Assembly: GCA_001910725.1 (NCBI GenBank)
Contig: MJGA01000001.1
Coordinates: 1,054,001 to 1,118,000 of the forward strand
Origin: Phanerodontia chrysosporium
Lineage: Eukaryota; Basidiomycota; Agaricomycetes; Polyporales; Phanerochaetaceae
Direction: 5' to 3'
Length of the DNA: 64,000 bases
The position numbers and the translations under genes were made by a program. The notes under the pieces were generated by a model. That model was not told the DNA's origin. It did no database searches and saw only the letters and a program-made list of their open reading frames with translations. Below are positions 22,336 to 34,073 of this stretch, one piece after another; position 1 is the first letter of the stretch, and the number at the start of each line of letters is the position of its first letter.

Positions 22336-23618
22336 TCAATCCCGCTTTGTCTTCTCTTCAGACTTTGGCGGCGTCCGCGAAGCAAGCGAGTATGCCACGG
22401 TGCCCACAAGCACCATCGCCGCACCGACCCACATCATGCCTCTGGTCCCCGGCTGGTCTGTGCCGCGCGAGCCGAACAAGAGCACGCTGATGAGAAGTGA
22501 CACCGCCTTACGCACGACGAGCACGAGGGTGACGGTGAGCGACGAGACGCGCGACGTGAGGCGGTGCACGCCCGAGACGCAGACGATCTGCGTGAGCGTG
22601 TTCAGCGCGAGCGGCACGTACCCGCTCGGCAGCGAGAACGACGCGAGGTTCGCGAGCGGCACGGACGCGTTCAGCGGCGTGTAGACGTCCCCGTGCGACG
22701 GTGCCGTGAGCGGGAGCGGCGTCGGCACGACGAACTGCACCGTCGGGCTCGCCTGCAGCGCCGTCCACTGGCTCGCGAGGTCGTTCCGTACGAAGTAGAA
22801 CATCGGCATTGAGAGCATGTGCAGATAGAACATAGATTCTTGCCATGCCGGAGGCTGTTCGACAGGTTGCTTGCTTTGGGAGTCGTTGGGAGTCGGGGGC
22901 GCATTCCGTACATAAGTAGCGAAGGTCTTGTCCTGCACCATACCGAGGAACCCAGATAGCACCAGCGCAAGCGTGAGGATGGAGATACCGAAGATGTAGG
23001 TTCTCGAGTGGTCCGGGGAAGACAAGCTGTTGAATTGGCTTGTCTTAGGTGCCCTAGGCTTCGAGGCGGAGAGCGTCGTCATGATGACTCCTGCCGTCAC
23101 GAGCAGCACACTCGCGACCTGTCCGGGGGAATACCTGCAGAATGTTGATCTCAGTCTTGGTGTTCGAGATGTGTCCTACGTACCTTTTCCCCCTCAAGAG
23201 CCATCCCATGATCATGTTGATGACTAGGCCGCCACTTCGGAATATGATGTGCACGGCCATCGGTATTCGATATGCGAACGCAGCGTTGTTCAGGAGCGAG
23301 ACGGCATAGAAGAGAGCGACTTGGATCAGGTAGGGAAGTATGGGTATCCGGCGCGGCCGCAGCTTGGGGTATGGTGTGAATACGATGAACTTGGGTAGCC
23401 CATGGATAGAGATGGCGAGGAATTGTGCGAAGGTGATTAGTGATCCTGAATTCGGGTAATGTGACGTTAATTGCTCTAGAGTGAGCGCATTACTGCAAGG
23501 TTGCTCAGCCTCAGGAGATACACGAGCTTTACCGCACTCACCTACAGCATCCTCCGAAAAGTAGTGTGCCGGTGGCTATCCAATCCGAGACCAGTGCGAG
23601 TGAGAGATCAGAAAGCAT
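22336..23618 (-). CDS. YEA4: Nucleotide-sugar transporter, SLC35B4/YEA4 type (UDP-GlcNAc)
   Basis: Three exons (23542-23618, 23184-23492, 22336-23134) encode 394 residues with about ten hydrophobic segments, a UAA/DMT-type transporter. Family landmarks are TGTLLFGGCCSNALTLEQL, FPxTLITFAQFL-like NSGSLITFAQFLAI, NNAAFAYRIPMAVHIIFRSG, NMIMGWLLRGKRYS, and late membrane helices with SSLTVTLVLVVRKAVSLLIS. The IFRSG...NM...KRYS region is characteristic of SLC35B4/Yea4, which carries UDP-GlcNAc (and UDP-xylose in animals) into the ER or Golgi, in yeast for chitin-related synthesis. The last exon is unusually GC-rich in its middle. The C-terminus is lysine and glutamate rich and cytosolic in the usual topology. 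Substrate is inferred from the subfamily only. Confidence 0.88.
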
Positions 23619-24187
23619 CGTGGAGAAGGGTAAGGCGCAGGAACTAGGTTGAGAGGGATATATAGGAACTGCGGCGTTGCATGGCTTAGTGTTGTCGTGG
23701 CCAGTCGAGGCCGACGCACCAATCTCGGATGTCGGCTCAACCCATCGCGTCGCGCTCGGCGCCATCACGGTCACCATTCATTACACGGGTCACATGCAAG
23801 GATCTGCAGTAAGGATCTGCAGTAAGGTAAAGGATGGATTGTCTCTACGATATATAAACCGTAGCTAGGGATAGTCTGTGAGAGTACAAAGGAATGTAGG
23901 TATAGTAATGTGTACTGTCCTGGCGAACCAATCTAAAATGGAAAGAAGGCTAAGAGCGCTGTGACAGTAAAGAGGAATAGATCTGTAGGTAGCGGACGTG
24001 GATGAATAAAAGAAGGGTAGGAGTTGAACACACTGTTCGACAATGAAGACAAAACAAGATCATTAAAAGTATGGTCCATGTCCGATGTCCTTGATAATAA
24101 GAGGAGATCGTGAAGAGAAGGAGCGAACGTTCGATTCGTGAATGTCATGGTTCCCGTGATGGTTTATCGAGGATCTTGAGTGCCTCC
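23619..24187. other. Intergenic, transporter upstream region
   Basis: About 570 bases between the transporter start and the stop of the next minus-strand gene, so it contains the transporter promoter and the 3' UTR of the cyclin gene. It holds one short tandem repeat at 23798-23823. No gene is supported. Confidence 0.55.
23798..23823. repeat. Tandem duplication of a 13-base unit
   Basis: AAGGATCTGCAGT occurs twice in a row without mismatch, followed by a further AAGG. It lies in the transporter upstream region. A chance replication slip is the simplest reading. Confidence 0.8.
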
Positions 24188-25650
24188 CTAGGCTTCTGTA
24201 CCCTGAGCTTGCTGACCGCGGAAGAGGGTCGACTTGGACGACGTCAATCGGCGCAGAGCGCCGAGTGCCTCTTGACCTTCTGGTTGCTCCGAAGCGTCCT
24301 TGTCCTTTTCCTGAGTGTGTCCCTTCGCGCTTGTACCGAACATGCGACTCAGAAAACCTCCGGATGAGTTGCTTTGGCTGAGACTCTGAGACAGCGTCCG
24401 CTTACTGGACACCCTTCCACCTGTTGCCCGGGCGAGCTCGACATCAAGAGGGACGCGTTTGAGCGAAGTCGACGGAGACATGGTCGCCTTTGAGCTCCCA
24501 CAATCCCCCTTGATGGTACATGTCGAGGCAGTAGACACTTTACGTCCTTGGCGGATAGCATGAGCGGGCACAGGTCCAAGAACAAACGGCTTGTCGGAAT
24601 CGCCGACGATAACGATATCCTTGTCCGCATCGTTTTCGACTGACGACACCGACGTCGCAGGCGAGGTACAAGTACTGCTTGAAGACGTAGAGCCAGACTC
24701 CGAGTCGCCACTAGCACTAGATGTCCCAAGAGTGCTCGAGGAAGATGCACGAGACAGAGGACGGGGGCGGCCTGCCGTATTGTTGGACGAGATAGCCAAG
24801 TATGTCGACGAGATGCGCTTGACAATGCTACGAACACCGGCAGGAGCAGGAGACTCGGCAGTAGGAGGCAGCGGCGAAGGAGCACGCGTCGGATGTGATT
24901 CAGCGTCGTGCGGAGGTGTCGGCGGCATCGAGATATGCGCCTGGACGCGAGCCTTGACGCGAGTGACGGCGGCGGCCCGAGCTTCCTTCGCTGCCTCTGC
25001 ACGTTGACTTAAGAACGGCGAGAAGTGCCGGAGGGCCTCAGACTCGTCGAAGCGAAGGTCGTAGTCCAGAAGGAACAAGAGCTGCTTTTCCATCAGGTTC
25101 ACTTCAGCCGTCTCGAAGAGCTTTGCGAAGCCAGCCCAGTGCTTATTCTTCGGCGACGAGTCGTTGAGGTACTTGGCCGCGACGATAAGAGTCGCCAGGA
25201 ACACACGATGCCTCGTGCACGGCATGCCTGACACCACAACATCAGTCTAGCACTCGACTATCACTAGCTAGCTGTATACGGACCTTTCGCCATCTTGGGA
25301 AGCTTGCTCCTCAAACGCTCTAGGTAGATCAAGGTCGTGAGCAACGTTGGCACCTGGACGTTCGACTCTTGGACGAGGATGATGATGAAGTCCCGGAGCG
25401 ACGGCAACCACGGCGGCCTTGCCTGCAGCTGCGCTTTCTCTTGCTCGGTAAAAGACGCGCGAAGAGGAGTGTGCGGAGGCGTTGGCAGAGTGACAGGAGC
25501 TTCGTCTGCCAGGCTGATGACTCGCATCGCCTGAAGGGCAATGTAGGATATCATGTCCACCGTCACATGGGACCGCATCAACTCGACGAGGGCGGGGTCA
25601 TGCTGGGAGCGAGGTATCAGAGAGGCCGGGTGACGACGATCTCCAGACAT
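24188..25650 (-). CDS. PHO85-type cyclin, Pcl1/Pcl2-like, with long disordered tail
   Basis: Two exons, 25284-25650 and 24188-25227, encode 468 residues. The cyclin box spans roughly 20-215: VDMISYIALQAMRVI, then after a proline-rich insert DFIIILVQESNVQVPTLLTTL-type helices (first helices of the box), RHRVFLATLIVAAKYLNDSS with the conserved K...NDS, and HWAGFA, VNLMEKQLLFLLDYDL. That pattern (MPCTRHRVFLATLI..AAKYLND) is the Pcl1/2 subgroup, whose partner is the Pho85/CDK5-like kinase. The remaining 250 residues are Ser/Thr/Pro rich and probably phosphorylated. Pcl1/2 cyclins act in G1 and polarised growth in yeast; the role here is inferred. A GTG 18 bases upstream is in frame but the ATG at 25650 is the natural start. 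Two further cyclins of the same broad family lie at 36848 and 42612. Confidence 0.85.
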
Positions 25651-26233
25651 GGTTGGGAAACGAGACACGAATCGTTGTGATATCTGTATGAGGGAGAGTG
25701 GGTGTTTTTAGTCGTGGGGTGCCCTTCGAGGGACTTGAGAGAACAGAGGAAGAGGGGGCGGTGGGACGAGGCGAAGGATGATGGTGAGGGGGGTTGAAGA
25801 AAACGAACCAGCGTCGAGCTGCCTTTATACCAGCGGCGGGGAGGACTCGTCACCGGCGCTGCCGATCGTGTGCCACGAAGTAGGACGAATTAGGTATGTA
25901 AATGTGAAGCGAGACAGCAGAGCGAGTCTTCCAGGACCCAGTGTCTTGCGCGAAGAAAGCGAGAGAGCACAACTGCAAGCGGTTGGTGGTGTCTGGGAGA
26001 GAGAGAGGAGCGTCCAGGTCAGCGGCAGCTATGGGCCATGCGGCAGGTCAGCCTGCGGAGGGAGCGTCGTCCAGAGGCTGACAGTGACATCCCCCCGCGA
26101 TCCTCTATACCTTTTCTGGAGTGCTTCCTCGGCAAACGCCCGTCCAATCTCAGCCTCTTCGCCCCCGCGCAGCATCCAGCCAACTGACGAGACTCGTCCG
26201 TATATTCGATCAATGTTACATGGCAAAGCCCAT
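25651..26233. other. Intergenic, upstream of the first cyclin gene
   Basis: About 580 bases holding the promoter and leader of the first cyclin gene and the 3' UTR of the SH3 gene. It contains a TATA box for the minus strand at 25822-25831. No gene is supported. Confidence 0.55.
25822..25831 (-). promoter_or_regulatory. TATA box upstream of the Pcl1/2-like cyclin gene
   Basis: Read on the minus strand the sequence is GGTATAAAGG, about 170 bases before the ATG at 25650. It would give a leader of roughly 140 bases. Confidence 0.5.
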
Positions 26234-27429
26234 TCACAACACTTTGATATAGGATGCGGGAACAAGTCCCCTCCGTCCTTCGTACTCTGCAGTCCACCTA
26301 CAGACGCGTTAACAAGTAGGAGCAGAGTGCAGGCGTCGGAATACATACCAGTCGTCAGATGTTCTCTCCGTGACGAGGATGCGCTGACCTTCGTGCAGAG
26401 GAAGATCCCCAGGGTCCTGCAAGTCGACCGCTGTATAAGAACTAATGATTGCAGGCATACAACAGTTCGAGACTCACGTCACTTGTATACTCGTAGACCG
26501 CCTCGGCCCATTCTCCCTCGGGCTCCGGTTCCACTGGTGCTGGTCGAGGTGGCGGGGGTGGCGGAGGTGGAGACGCTTTCGTCTCACTACGAGCGGACGC
26601 AACCGACGGCGCACGCTGTGGAGGAGGAGCCCACTGGTTCTTGATGTGCGGCAGAGCAGGTGACACCGGTGGCGCAATTTGCGGCGGTGGGGCTTGCTTG
26701 TTCGCAGTGCCATGGCGAATGGACGAGTACGTGTTCTTGAAAGACGACATGTCGACATCCCCGAATTTCTGCAAGCAACGTCGACAATCAGAGCGCCAGA
26801 CGTTGTCGTAGAATACGCACCTTCTGCTGGACGAGCGAAGCCGTCGAGGGTGCGGGTCTGGGAGCCACAGGCGGAGGTCTTGGGGGCGGTGCTGCATGTT
26901 GCTCAGGTGGCGACGCGGAAGCTGAGACCCTGCGCATCGGCGGTAGAGGAGGAGCCACGGGTGAAGCATTGTTCTTGAACCTCGCTGCTGCTGCTGCGAC
27001 CCTGCCTGCGCCGCTCAGCACTGAGGCAGATGTGGTTTCCTGGTAACGCTGTTAGATCATACAGTAAGGTGGCGTCGTCGGTGTCCGCACCGGAGAGTCG
27101 TTGTTACTAGCGCGTCTCCATGAAGGCTCCGACGAAATGGCATCGGGAGATTGCGTAGTATGGGCAGTGAACGCGTTGTGAATGGCGGATGCAGCAGCTC
27201 GCCCAGCAGCACTGTTGAGTGGGTTGGGAGAAGCTGTTTCACTGCTCGCATCGCCGCCTCTTCCGCTTGTCAAAGCCCCAAAGACATCTGGTCGAGACTC
27301 GAAGTACCTGCGTAAGTGAGCATCGTCGCGTATCAGCAGGTAGCCCGATTGATGTCACGGTAGAACACACTCGTCAAGGAGGGCAAAGAATGCATCCTTT
27401 TCCGATTCGTCAAGATCTGCGAATACCAT
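26234..27429 (-). CDS. SH3-domain protein with proline-rich central region
   Basis: Six exons (27371-27429, 27091-27307, 26821-27039, 26478-26768, 26349-26416, 26234-26297) encode 305 residues. The last three exons form one C-terminal SH3 domain: AEAVYEYTSD (ALYDY-like start), DPGDLPLHEGQRI, DDWWTAE and the end GLVPASYIKVL. The N-terminus (DLDESEKDAFFALLDEYFESRP) looks like a short acidic helical module, and the centre is rich in Pro and Ala with runs of PPPPPPPP. The layout recalls small actin-patch adaptors of the Las17-binding type (Lsb/Pin3), but the N-terminus does not let me assign one. The protein probably links polyproline ligands to cortical actin or endocytosis, which is inference. 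Intron 2 uses GTGCGG and removes a stretch with an in-frame stop. Confidence 0.82.
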
Positions 27430-27875
27430 GTCGTCTGCAGTGGTGCCTTTGCTGTAGCGGGTAGTTGAGCGAAGTGGAGATGGTCATCGTTACCATGAGC
27501 GGACGACGTGACAGATTGACGGCTGCGGTCATGCGGTAATAAACGCCAGAACAATATCCTCAACCTCACGCAAGGCAGGCTGCTGCCTCGCAGTTGTACA
27601 GTTGTTAATGGTGTTAATCAATGTGTCTACAACATCATGAAGTATGCAACGACATAGAGCAAAGTGTACCGAAGCCGAATAAGTATCACTTTTGAGGCAT
27701 CCGTACGGAATAGAGGAAACGTACACCACTAACCTAAAGCACAGTTGATGGAAGCGTCGACTGATAGAAAAGGAATAATAGCACAACATGTATACCATCG
27801 CATGAAGGAAACAGAGGAGATCGAACACAATCCGGTGAGGTGAAGTATGTGGAACAGCGCAATAAGAGACGAGAC
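27430..27875. other. Intergenic, SH3 gene upstream and SSXT gene 3' region
   Basis: About 450 AT-richer bases. A 119-codon minus-strand frame exists here but has no recognisable features, so I read it as non-coding promoter and 3' UTR. Confidence 0.5.
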
Positions 27876-30847
27876 CTATTGTGTCCAATCGAAGATGTCG
27901 AAGTCGTTCAGCCCTGACTGGTCGCCCCCTGGCATAGGGCTATTTTGCGCCATGCCGCCCATCGGCGCAGGTGTAGCGGATGCCTGGCGTGAATCAGAGA
28001 GCGAGATGTCGCCTGGCAAGCCCGAGGATGGAGACCCAGCATTGAACGGATACTGCCCGCCCGTCGTATTCGGGCTCCATTGTCGCTGGCCGCCGATAGA
28101 CGGGCTGCCGCCAGCCGACATGCCGCCGAAACTCGCGTTGGCAGGCGGCGACATCGCGCCAGACATGCCCTGGTTGTTCATCCCTTGTGACTGGGGCCAG
28201 GAAGCGTTCATGTTGGCGCCGCCGAGCTGGTTCATCCCGCCGACCTGCCCCATGTTACGCTGGGCCATCATCGCGCGCTGGAAGTCGTCCATCTGGCCGC
28301 CCCTGCCCTGCGATATCTGCGGTGTCATCGGCGACGGGGCGTGGTCGGAGGGTGTCCGCGCGCTACGAGCAATACCGGGCACACCTGGGTTGGAGCGGAG
28401 CGCTGCAGGGAAGTTTCCGCCGTCTGCGGGCCCGCCGAGCATCGGCGAGCCTATATGTGGCGACGTTCCTGGCATCCGTTGCTGTTGCGCTGGGTTGAAC
28501 ATCTGCTGGTTCATCATCGCGTTATTCTGCGCATTGCTGCCGCGCATCATTTGCTGCTGCTGTTGGTGCTGTAACAGGAACAATTGTCGTTGTTGGGGGT
28601 TCATGTTGGCCAAGGTAGCTTGTTGGGCCGGTGTCAAGCCCATGGTATTTGACGGTCCGCCACTGCCTCCGGGAAACGGAAAGCCTCCTTGCTGTTGCAT
28701 GGAATTTTGTTGCCCGGAGGGCGACATACGTGTCGGACTCCCATTGGGAACGCCCATTGCACCAGCACCTCCAGCGCCTTGGGGGAAGCCCGCCTGTGCA
28801 TTGGCCGCTCGCTGTTGCTGGCTCTTCGCTTGCATCATGACCTGTACAGTGTTTCAGTGAATACATACGAGCTGAGCGATCGTTGCTTTGACGTACCTGC
28901 ACCCGTTGCATCTGCTGTATTTGTTGCACGAGAGGAGCGGACTGGAACCCAGGTACGTTTTGGATCATGTATTGAACAAGCGGGTGCTGCGGGTTCTGCA
29001 AGATCTGGAAGCACTGTACAGCGCCGGGGCCCATCTGCTGAAGCACAGCGAGCTGTTGGGGTGGTATCGACGATGCTCCCGTCATGTTCGATATTCCCAT
29101 ACCGCCTTGGGCTCCACCCGCTGACATCTGCCGGCCAGCATCGCCCAAACCCTGCTGCATGGCTGCCTGGCGCATCTGCATCTGCCTAGCACGGATCTGC
29201 GCCTCGTTCATGTTGGAAGACACACCAGGAGGGACAGACGGCGGTGGCATAGACGGGCTACTACTAGAGGAGCTCATCATGCCTGGCGCATTGATCGGAT
29301 GGGTCGGCGTCCCCGGTTGTCCTGCAGGCGAACCAGTAGACTGGAGAGGAGACGAAGTATGCCCTATTTGTGACATAGGAACTGGTGTTGACGCCTTTGA
29401 CTCCCCAGTATCACGTCTCTTGTGCGCGCCGAGTTGATCGGCGCCAGCATCGTCGGGACGCTCTCTCTTAAGGTTGCCGTTCGGAGGACCAGCCCCAGTG
29501 GCAGATTGTCTCCGCATGATGTCCTTAGTGAACATAGCCGGCAGCTCTGCGTAGATCTGCTGAATGCGTTCGACTGATGCTGTGGCGAAGTCCAGTGGTG
29601 GCGGGGCTTGCAACGGAGGTAATGGCATAGAGTGCACGCTCTAGATGCTTTCGGTGAGGCATGACACGACGGTACTGAACCACTGCCACTTACAAACTTT
29701 CGATGTTCATCTGCGGCCGTGGCCATCCAAGTCAGATTAGATTGTAGCCGGGCAGCGTATCTATGCAACAGGTCAGTGACAGCCATTTGCTAAGGCTTCA
29801 CAACGTACTGATGAGCTCTCGGGTCGGCTAACGGTATACCCCTCGCTTGAAATTCCATGCACACCCTAACAAACCGGGCTGGTCAACAAGCGTCGTTCAA
29901 CCAAAACCAGAGCGACGCACTTCAGAAGTTCAGCGTTCAGCTCAATCATAACGTCGACCTTGGGATCGGTCTTTCGCGGCGATGCTGTGGCGGTCGATAT
30001 ACTCATGGCGGGCTCTGGAGCTGTGGCAAGTAGGTGAGTTGATGTCTATGCAGCCATATGCGGCGTGCTCACTGGCAATGCTTTGCGCCCGTGATACAGA
30101 TGCCTGCCCCAAGCGCTGCTCAGCTCCCATGAGTTCATTGCCAAAGTTATAGGCTGTAGGGATTGCATTGAGCTTGATGTCGCCATTGGACGAATCACTC
30201 GTCGAACCCTTCAGACCAACAGTCGCGCCCGAGGCAGAGGGCCGTCCTGTATCGGTACCCGGCTTCTTGTCCTCCGCCTCCTTTTTGTCCCCCGTGGATG
30301 GTTCATCTCCCTCTGGCGTAGAGGAAAGCTCACTGAGAGGAGTCGATGACCGTGACGGCTTCTCAGCAGCCTCAGCAGAGGCATCCTGCTTCTGTTTGTC
30401 CTCCACCTCTGAGCCTTCCACCTTCTGCTGCTCAGATGTCTCGCCGTCTGGTAGGTCGACTGATGAGAAAGCTGGTGATGTCGTGGATGGAGGTGGTGTC
30501 AATGACGATGTGCTCTCGAGGGCCGGGGACGTTGCATCAGCAGGGCTGCTTGGTGACTGGTCCGACACTTTGGGATCCTCGGCATTGCCTGGGGCGTTCG
30601 ACCCCGTGGAGGCTGCAGGTTCGGTAGGCGTTTCGGTATTCGGCGCAGGTATATCAGGCTTCACAGGCGAGGTGGTAGTTTGGTCGCCGAGCGGAGGATC
30701 CAGCTGTTCCTGGACAAGAGACTTTTCATCATGGGCTGGCCAAGAACGGAGGGAGTGCTGATCAGTTCGAGCCGTGCTCGATAGAATCACGCTGGGCTTC
30801 GAATGGGGAGAGGAGAGGGTGCTGTGATTTTGATCGAGATGGAGCAT
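27876..30847 (-). CDS. SSXT (SS18/SYT)-domain glutamine-rich coactivator, probable SWI/SNF-associated protein
   Basis: Six exons (30073-30847, 29921-30020, 29809-29865, 29694-29760, 28897-29640, 27876-28841) encode 902 residues. Residues 1-260 are disordered and rich in Ser, Pro, Glu and Thr. Exons 2-4 then form a short helical domain: MIELNAELLK, CMEFQARGIPLADPRAHQ, YAARLQSNLTWMATAADEHRK. This matches the layout of the SS18 N-terminal (SSXT) domain: an N..L...I-type helix, a loop around QxxG, then Q.....L..NL.(Y/W)(L/M)A..AD. The rest is Gln, Met, Gly, Pro and Asn rich, like the QPGY region of SS18. SS18 binds the BAF (SWI/SNF) ATPase module. A similar role here is inferred from the domain. 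The join of exon 1 to exon 2 keeps phase; a shorter form could start at the ATG at 30006. Confidence 0.75.
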
Positions 30848-32826
30848 AATAGCAGTTCCCGCACAGCCGGAGATAGAGACGTTGAGCGCAAGGACCTGGA
30901 TGAGAAAAGATGGCTTGCAGAGGCCAGCGGGCCAAGGGACCCGGAGTCAAAGAACCGATGTAACGCCTTATCGGAGGCGGGGATGTGCACAGCGCAGGGA
31001 CGGCAGTCGAGAGTAAGCGGATGGTGCGCCACACGGATGGAATCTTCGTGGCTGGGACGAGCCGCGAGTGCTGCTACTACGGCTCTGATTGCGGGTCTGG
31101 TGAGGAGAGTCAAGACGGCGACCAGCCGTGTGATGGCATCTCCGAATATGGCCGACCCGCCGCCCCAGCGTTTCTCACTGCGCCATTGGCGCTCTCGCCC
31201 GCGACGCTGGGCTCACCGTCGTCGACGCCAATGGCGGACAGCATCGTGCATGGACGGGCTGGCGGAGGAACGGAAAGGCACGCGCGGAATGCGGATTGAT
31301 CTGACGAGACACACGCCAGCTCCCCGGAGGCGGAGGGGAAGCTTCGAGGTACGCCTTCCGATTTATATAGATCGTGGACAAATCGACAGAACACTCGATT
31401 CAGAGTTTCGCAGCGTGGCAGACATCACCCGACGCCCATGACCCCGAGCCGTCCCTTTGTGGAATCGGACTGAACACCAAAGTGTAGCGGACGAGACCGC
31501 TCGGTGGTGTCATCCCCCCTTGCAACATCCGATTACGCCAGGGGCGCCATGCCTCGCAATGCCGTTTCTACGGAACAGCTGGCTCTCTGAAGCACCGCAG
31601 AGTGCTTCAGGCCTGAGCTGACCATTTCCTTCTCGCTGGAACTGATAACAACCCCTGCACGCCGCCAAGATTCAGGCACGATGCTGACATGGCGATGAGG
31701 CGGTACTAATAGTAGGAAAACTGCGCACCCTGGTCAGGCGAGAACGAGGATACACAGTGCTTAGTGTCGCAAGTGAGCTCGAGCGCGCTTCCCCAGCGCT
31801 GCGTCTGTGGCCATGTGCACTCACACGAGCACCCAGCACAGAAAGGCATGAAAATTCCACGCTTGTCCTCTAGATGAAACCTGCTCGTTCGTGTGGGCCG
31901 CCGTCCTGCTATGAATGCATAGTCTAGTCTACTTTTGCGCAGGATGACATGGCTGTTGACCCACTTGTCCGATATACCGTGATTGGTGGAATGAAAATTA
32001 CAGGGCCGAACTCGCTTTCCGGGATGACAGCTGACAATAAGAGTCTCTAAGAACATTCACTCAGCCAGAGGCGAGACCGACGCTTTCTAACCAATGTGAG
32101 CATGGGTTGACTAGACCGGACTAAGTGCGCAATAACATATTAGCCGACTCACGCCTCGTGAAATGAAGCAGAGACATGAATTCGCGATGAGCTCTTGCGA
32201 GGCATTCGGGAGGAGACTGCGTTGGAAAATGGTACGTCAATAGGGAAACACATCTAGTCAAGACGGACACCGAGCGCAGGACTCGAGGTGTCGCAATGTG
32301 AAAGAAAACATTTCAGTCACCGTAGGTGTGCTCTGGCTTGCCTAGCGAAGCTTCAACCGCCGCACTCAGAGTCGTCACGCACGGTTCTCTACAATATAAA
32401 TCTGTCAGCAGCTCGTACGGGTAGTATTGCGCGCGTTTCCTCCCTGAAAATAGGATGTAGGTGCTCAGAAGAGGCAGCGGTGAACAGTACTCGTTGTTAC
32501 TTGACCTCTATTTTGGGTAGAGATGTGATTACATCGGCGTTTGCCGTAAGCGCCACGTGGCAACGCGCATTGGGAGAAGGTGCGGCATCTGGACGTCCAC
32601 GCCAACGTCTGACCAGCAAGATTGTGAGTATACCAGGCCGTTATGATGATATTTTTCAACAGGAATCGATCTGGGACGTCGGGGGGCTGCTTTGGGTCGA
32701 AAATGCGGTCGAAATCGATGGAAAAATGGGATGGATGGCTCGGACGGCGACCAGATGCGCTCTTTCGCTTCACCTCAAATTCCTCGACCTTGGACTCCTC
32801 GCTAACTCTTCCCGCACAGATAAACG
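30848..32826. other. Two-kilobase gene-free interval between SSXT gene and uL2 gene
   Basis: This is the largest gap in the window. Both flanking genes are transcribed away from it, so it should hold two promoters. Open frames of 100-210 codons occur on both strands but have shuffled Arg/Ser-rich composition, no family motifs and no coherent splicing. A small inverted repeat lies at 31587-31610. A long non-coding RNA or a fast-evolving small gene cannot be excluded. Confidence 0.5.
31587..31610. repeat. Inverted repeat, 9-bp perfect stem with 6-base loop
   Basis: CTGAAGCAC and GTGCTTCAG flank the loop CGCAGA. Outside the stem, CAGCT (31577-31581 region) and AGCTG (31616-31620) extend the dyad imperfectly. 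It could be a protein-binding dyad or the trace of a small element. Confidence 0.7.
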
Positions 32827-33827
32827 ATGGGTAGGGTAATTCGGGCACAGAGGCGCTCCCATGCCATCGTATGTAGCAGCTTTGTCCAGTGCTCCTTTAG
32901 ATGGCTCACTCGAATTCTGCGACTCTAGTTCAAGGCGCACACCCACCACAACAAGGCGCCGGCGCAGTTCCGTGCCCTCGACTTCGCGGAGCGCAACGGT
33001 TACGTGCGGGGTATTGTGAAGGAGATCATCCACGATGCTGGCCGGTGCGTTCATAGCACGATCATTGCACGAGAATCGCAAGAAGCTGAAGTCTCTATTG
33101 GAATCCAGTGGTGCTCCTCTTGCCCGCGTCGTCTTCCGCGACCCCTACCGCTACAAGCTCCGCAAGGAGACTTTCGTCGCCACCGAGGGTCTTCACACTG
33201 GTGCCTTCGTTTACTGCGGCAAGAAGGCGACCCTTGCCGTCGGCAACGTTCTCCCTGTTTCTCAGTGCCCTGAGGGTACCATTGTCTGCAACGTCGAGGA
33301 GAAGGTCGGTGACCGTGGTGCGCTCGCCCGGACATCCGGCAACTACGCTACCGTGATCGGTCACTCGCCCGACGAGAACAAGACCCGCATTCGTCTTCCC
33401 TCCGGTGCCAAGAAGACCATCTCGGGTAGCTGCCGTGCTACCGTCGGTATCGTCGCCGGTGGTGGCCGTATCGACAAGCCTTTGCTCAAGGCTGGCCGTG
33501 CGTACTACAAGTTCAAGGCCAAGCGCTACAAGTACGCTTTCTTTGTATCTTTTGTCGGGGACATACGTATTGACCGCCTTCCAGCTGGCCCCGTACTCGT
33601 GGTGTTGCTATGAACCCCGTGGATCACCCCCACGGTGGTGGTAACCACCAGCACATCGGAAAGGCCTCCACCATCTCCCGCCAGGCCGTCCCCGGTCAGA
33701 AAGTCGGTCTTATTGCTGCCCGCCGCGTACGTAGATCCTGTTACTGCATTCCATGTGTCCGAGTTAATTCTTTTGCGTCTTTCAGACTGGTCTGCTCCGT
33801 GGTACCGTCAAGGTCAAGGAGGTATAA
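32827..33827 (+). CDS. RPL2: Ribosomal protein uL2 (RPL2/RPL8), large cytosolic subunit
   Basis: Five exons (32827-32868, 32929-33044, 33109-33531, 33585-33726, 33786-33827) encode 254 residues, the same length as yeast Rpl2. The start [10 protein letters not shown], the body segments [17 protein letters not shown] [43 protein letters not shown], and above all [18 protein letters not shown] are diagnostic. That last segment lies beside the peptidyl-transferase centre and includes the histidine that is universally conserved in uL2. The gene ends [12 protein letters not shown]. Codon use is strongly biased to C-ending codons, as expected of a highly expressed gene. The first exon has 14 codons. 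Confidence 0.97.
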
Positions 33828-34073
33828 ACGACCCATTAGCACGCCCTCCTTTGTCCTTGTCCACCTCATGCCGCTTTTGCTCTCCTTGTACTTCCTACCA
33901 TAAAAGCCTTGTATGCGGGTTGCATATGCCTCATGACACCATGTCTGATTTACGGGATTGCATTACCGACTGATTCCGAGTGAGCAAGGCGTCGATGATT
34001 CTAATATCCAAACGGTACAACAATCCACATTCCTCTGCTAATTATACAGTTTAGCGTAATCGTCTATAAGTGT

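Noticed and set aside
22508..22846. Arg/Ala-rich 112-codon minus-strand frame
   Set aside because: It is a shadow of the last exon of the SLC35B4-like transporter caused by high GC at third codon positions.
27529..27888. 119-codon minus-strand frame
   Set aside because: Its end overlaps the SSXT stop region, its composition is Cys/Tyr/Leu rich without pattern, and no homology was apparent.
30803..31441. 212-codon plus-strand frame
   Set aside because: It overlaps the 5' end of the SSXT gene on the other strand and reads as shuffled Arg/Ser-rich sequence with no conserved pattern.
32288..32839. 183-codon plus-strand frame before uL2
   Set aside because: It runs into the first exon of uL2 in a different frame and shows no motif; more likely promoter and leader.
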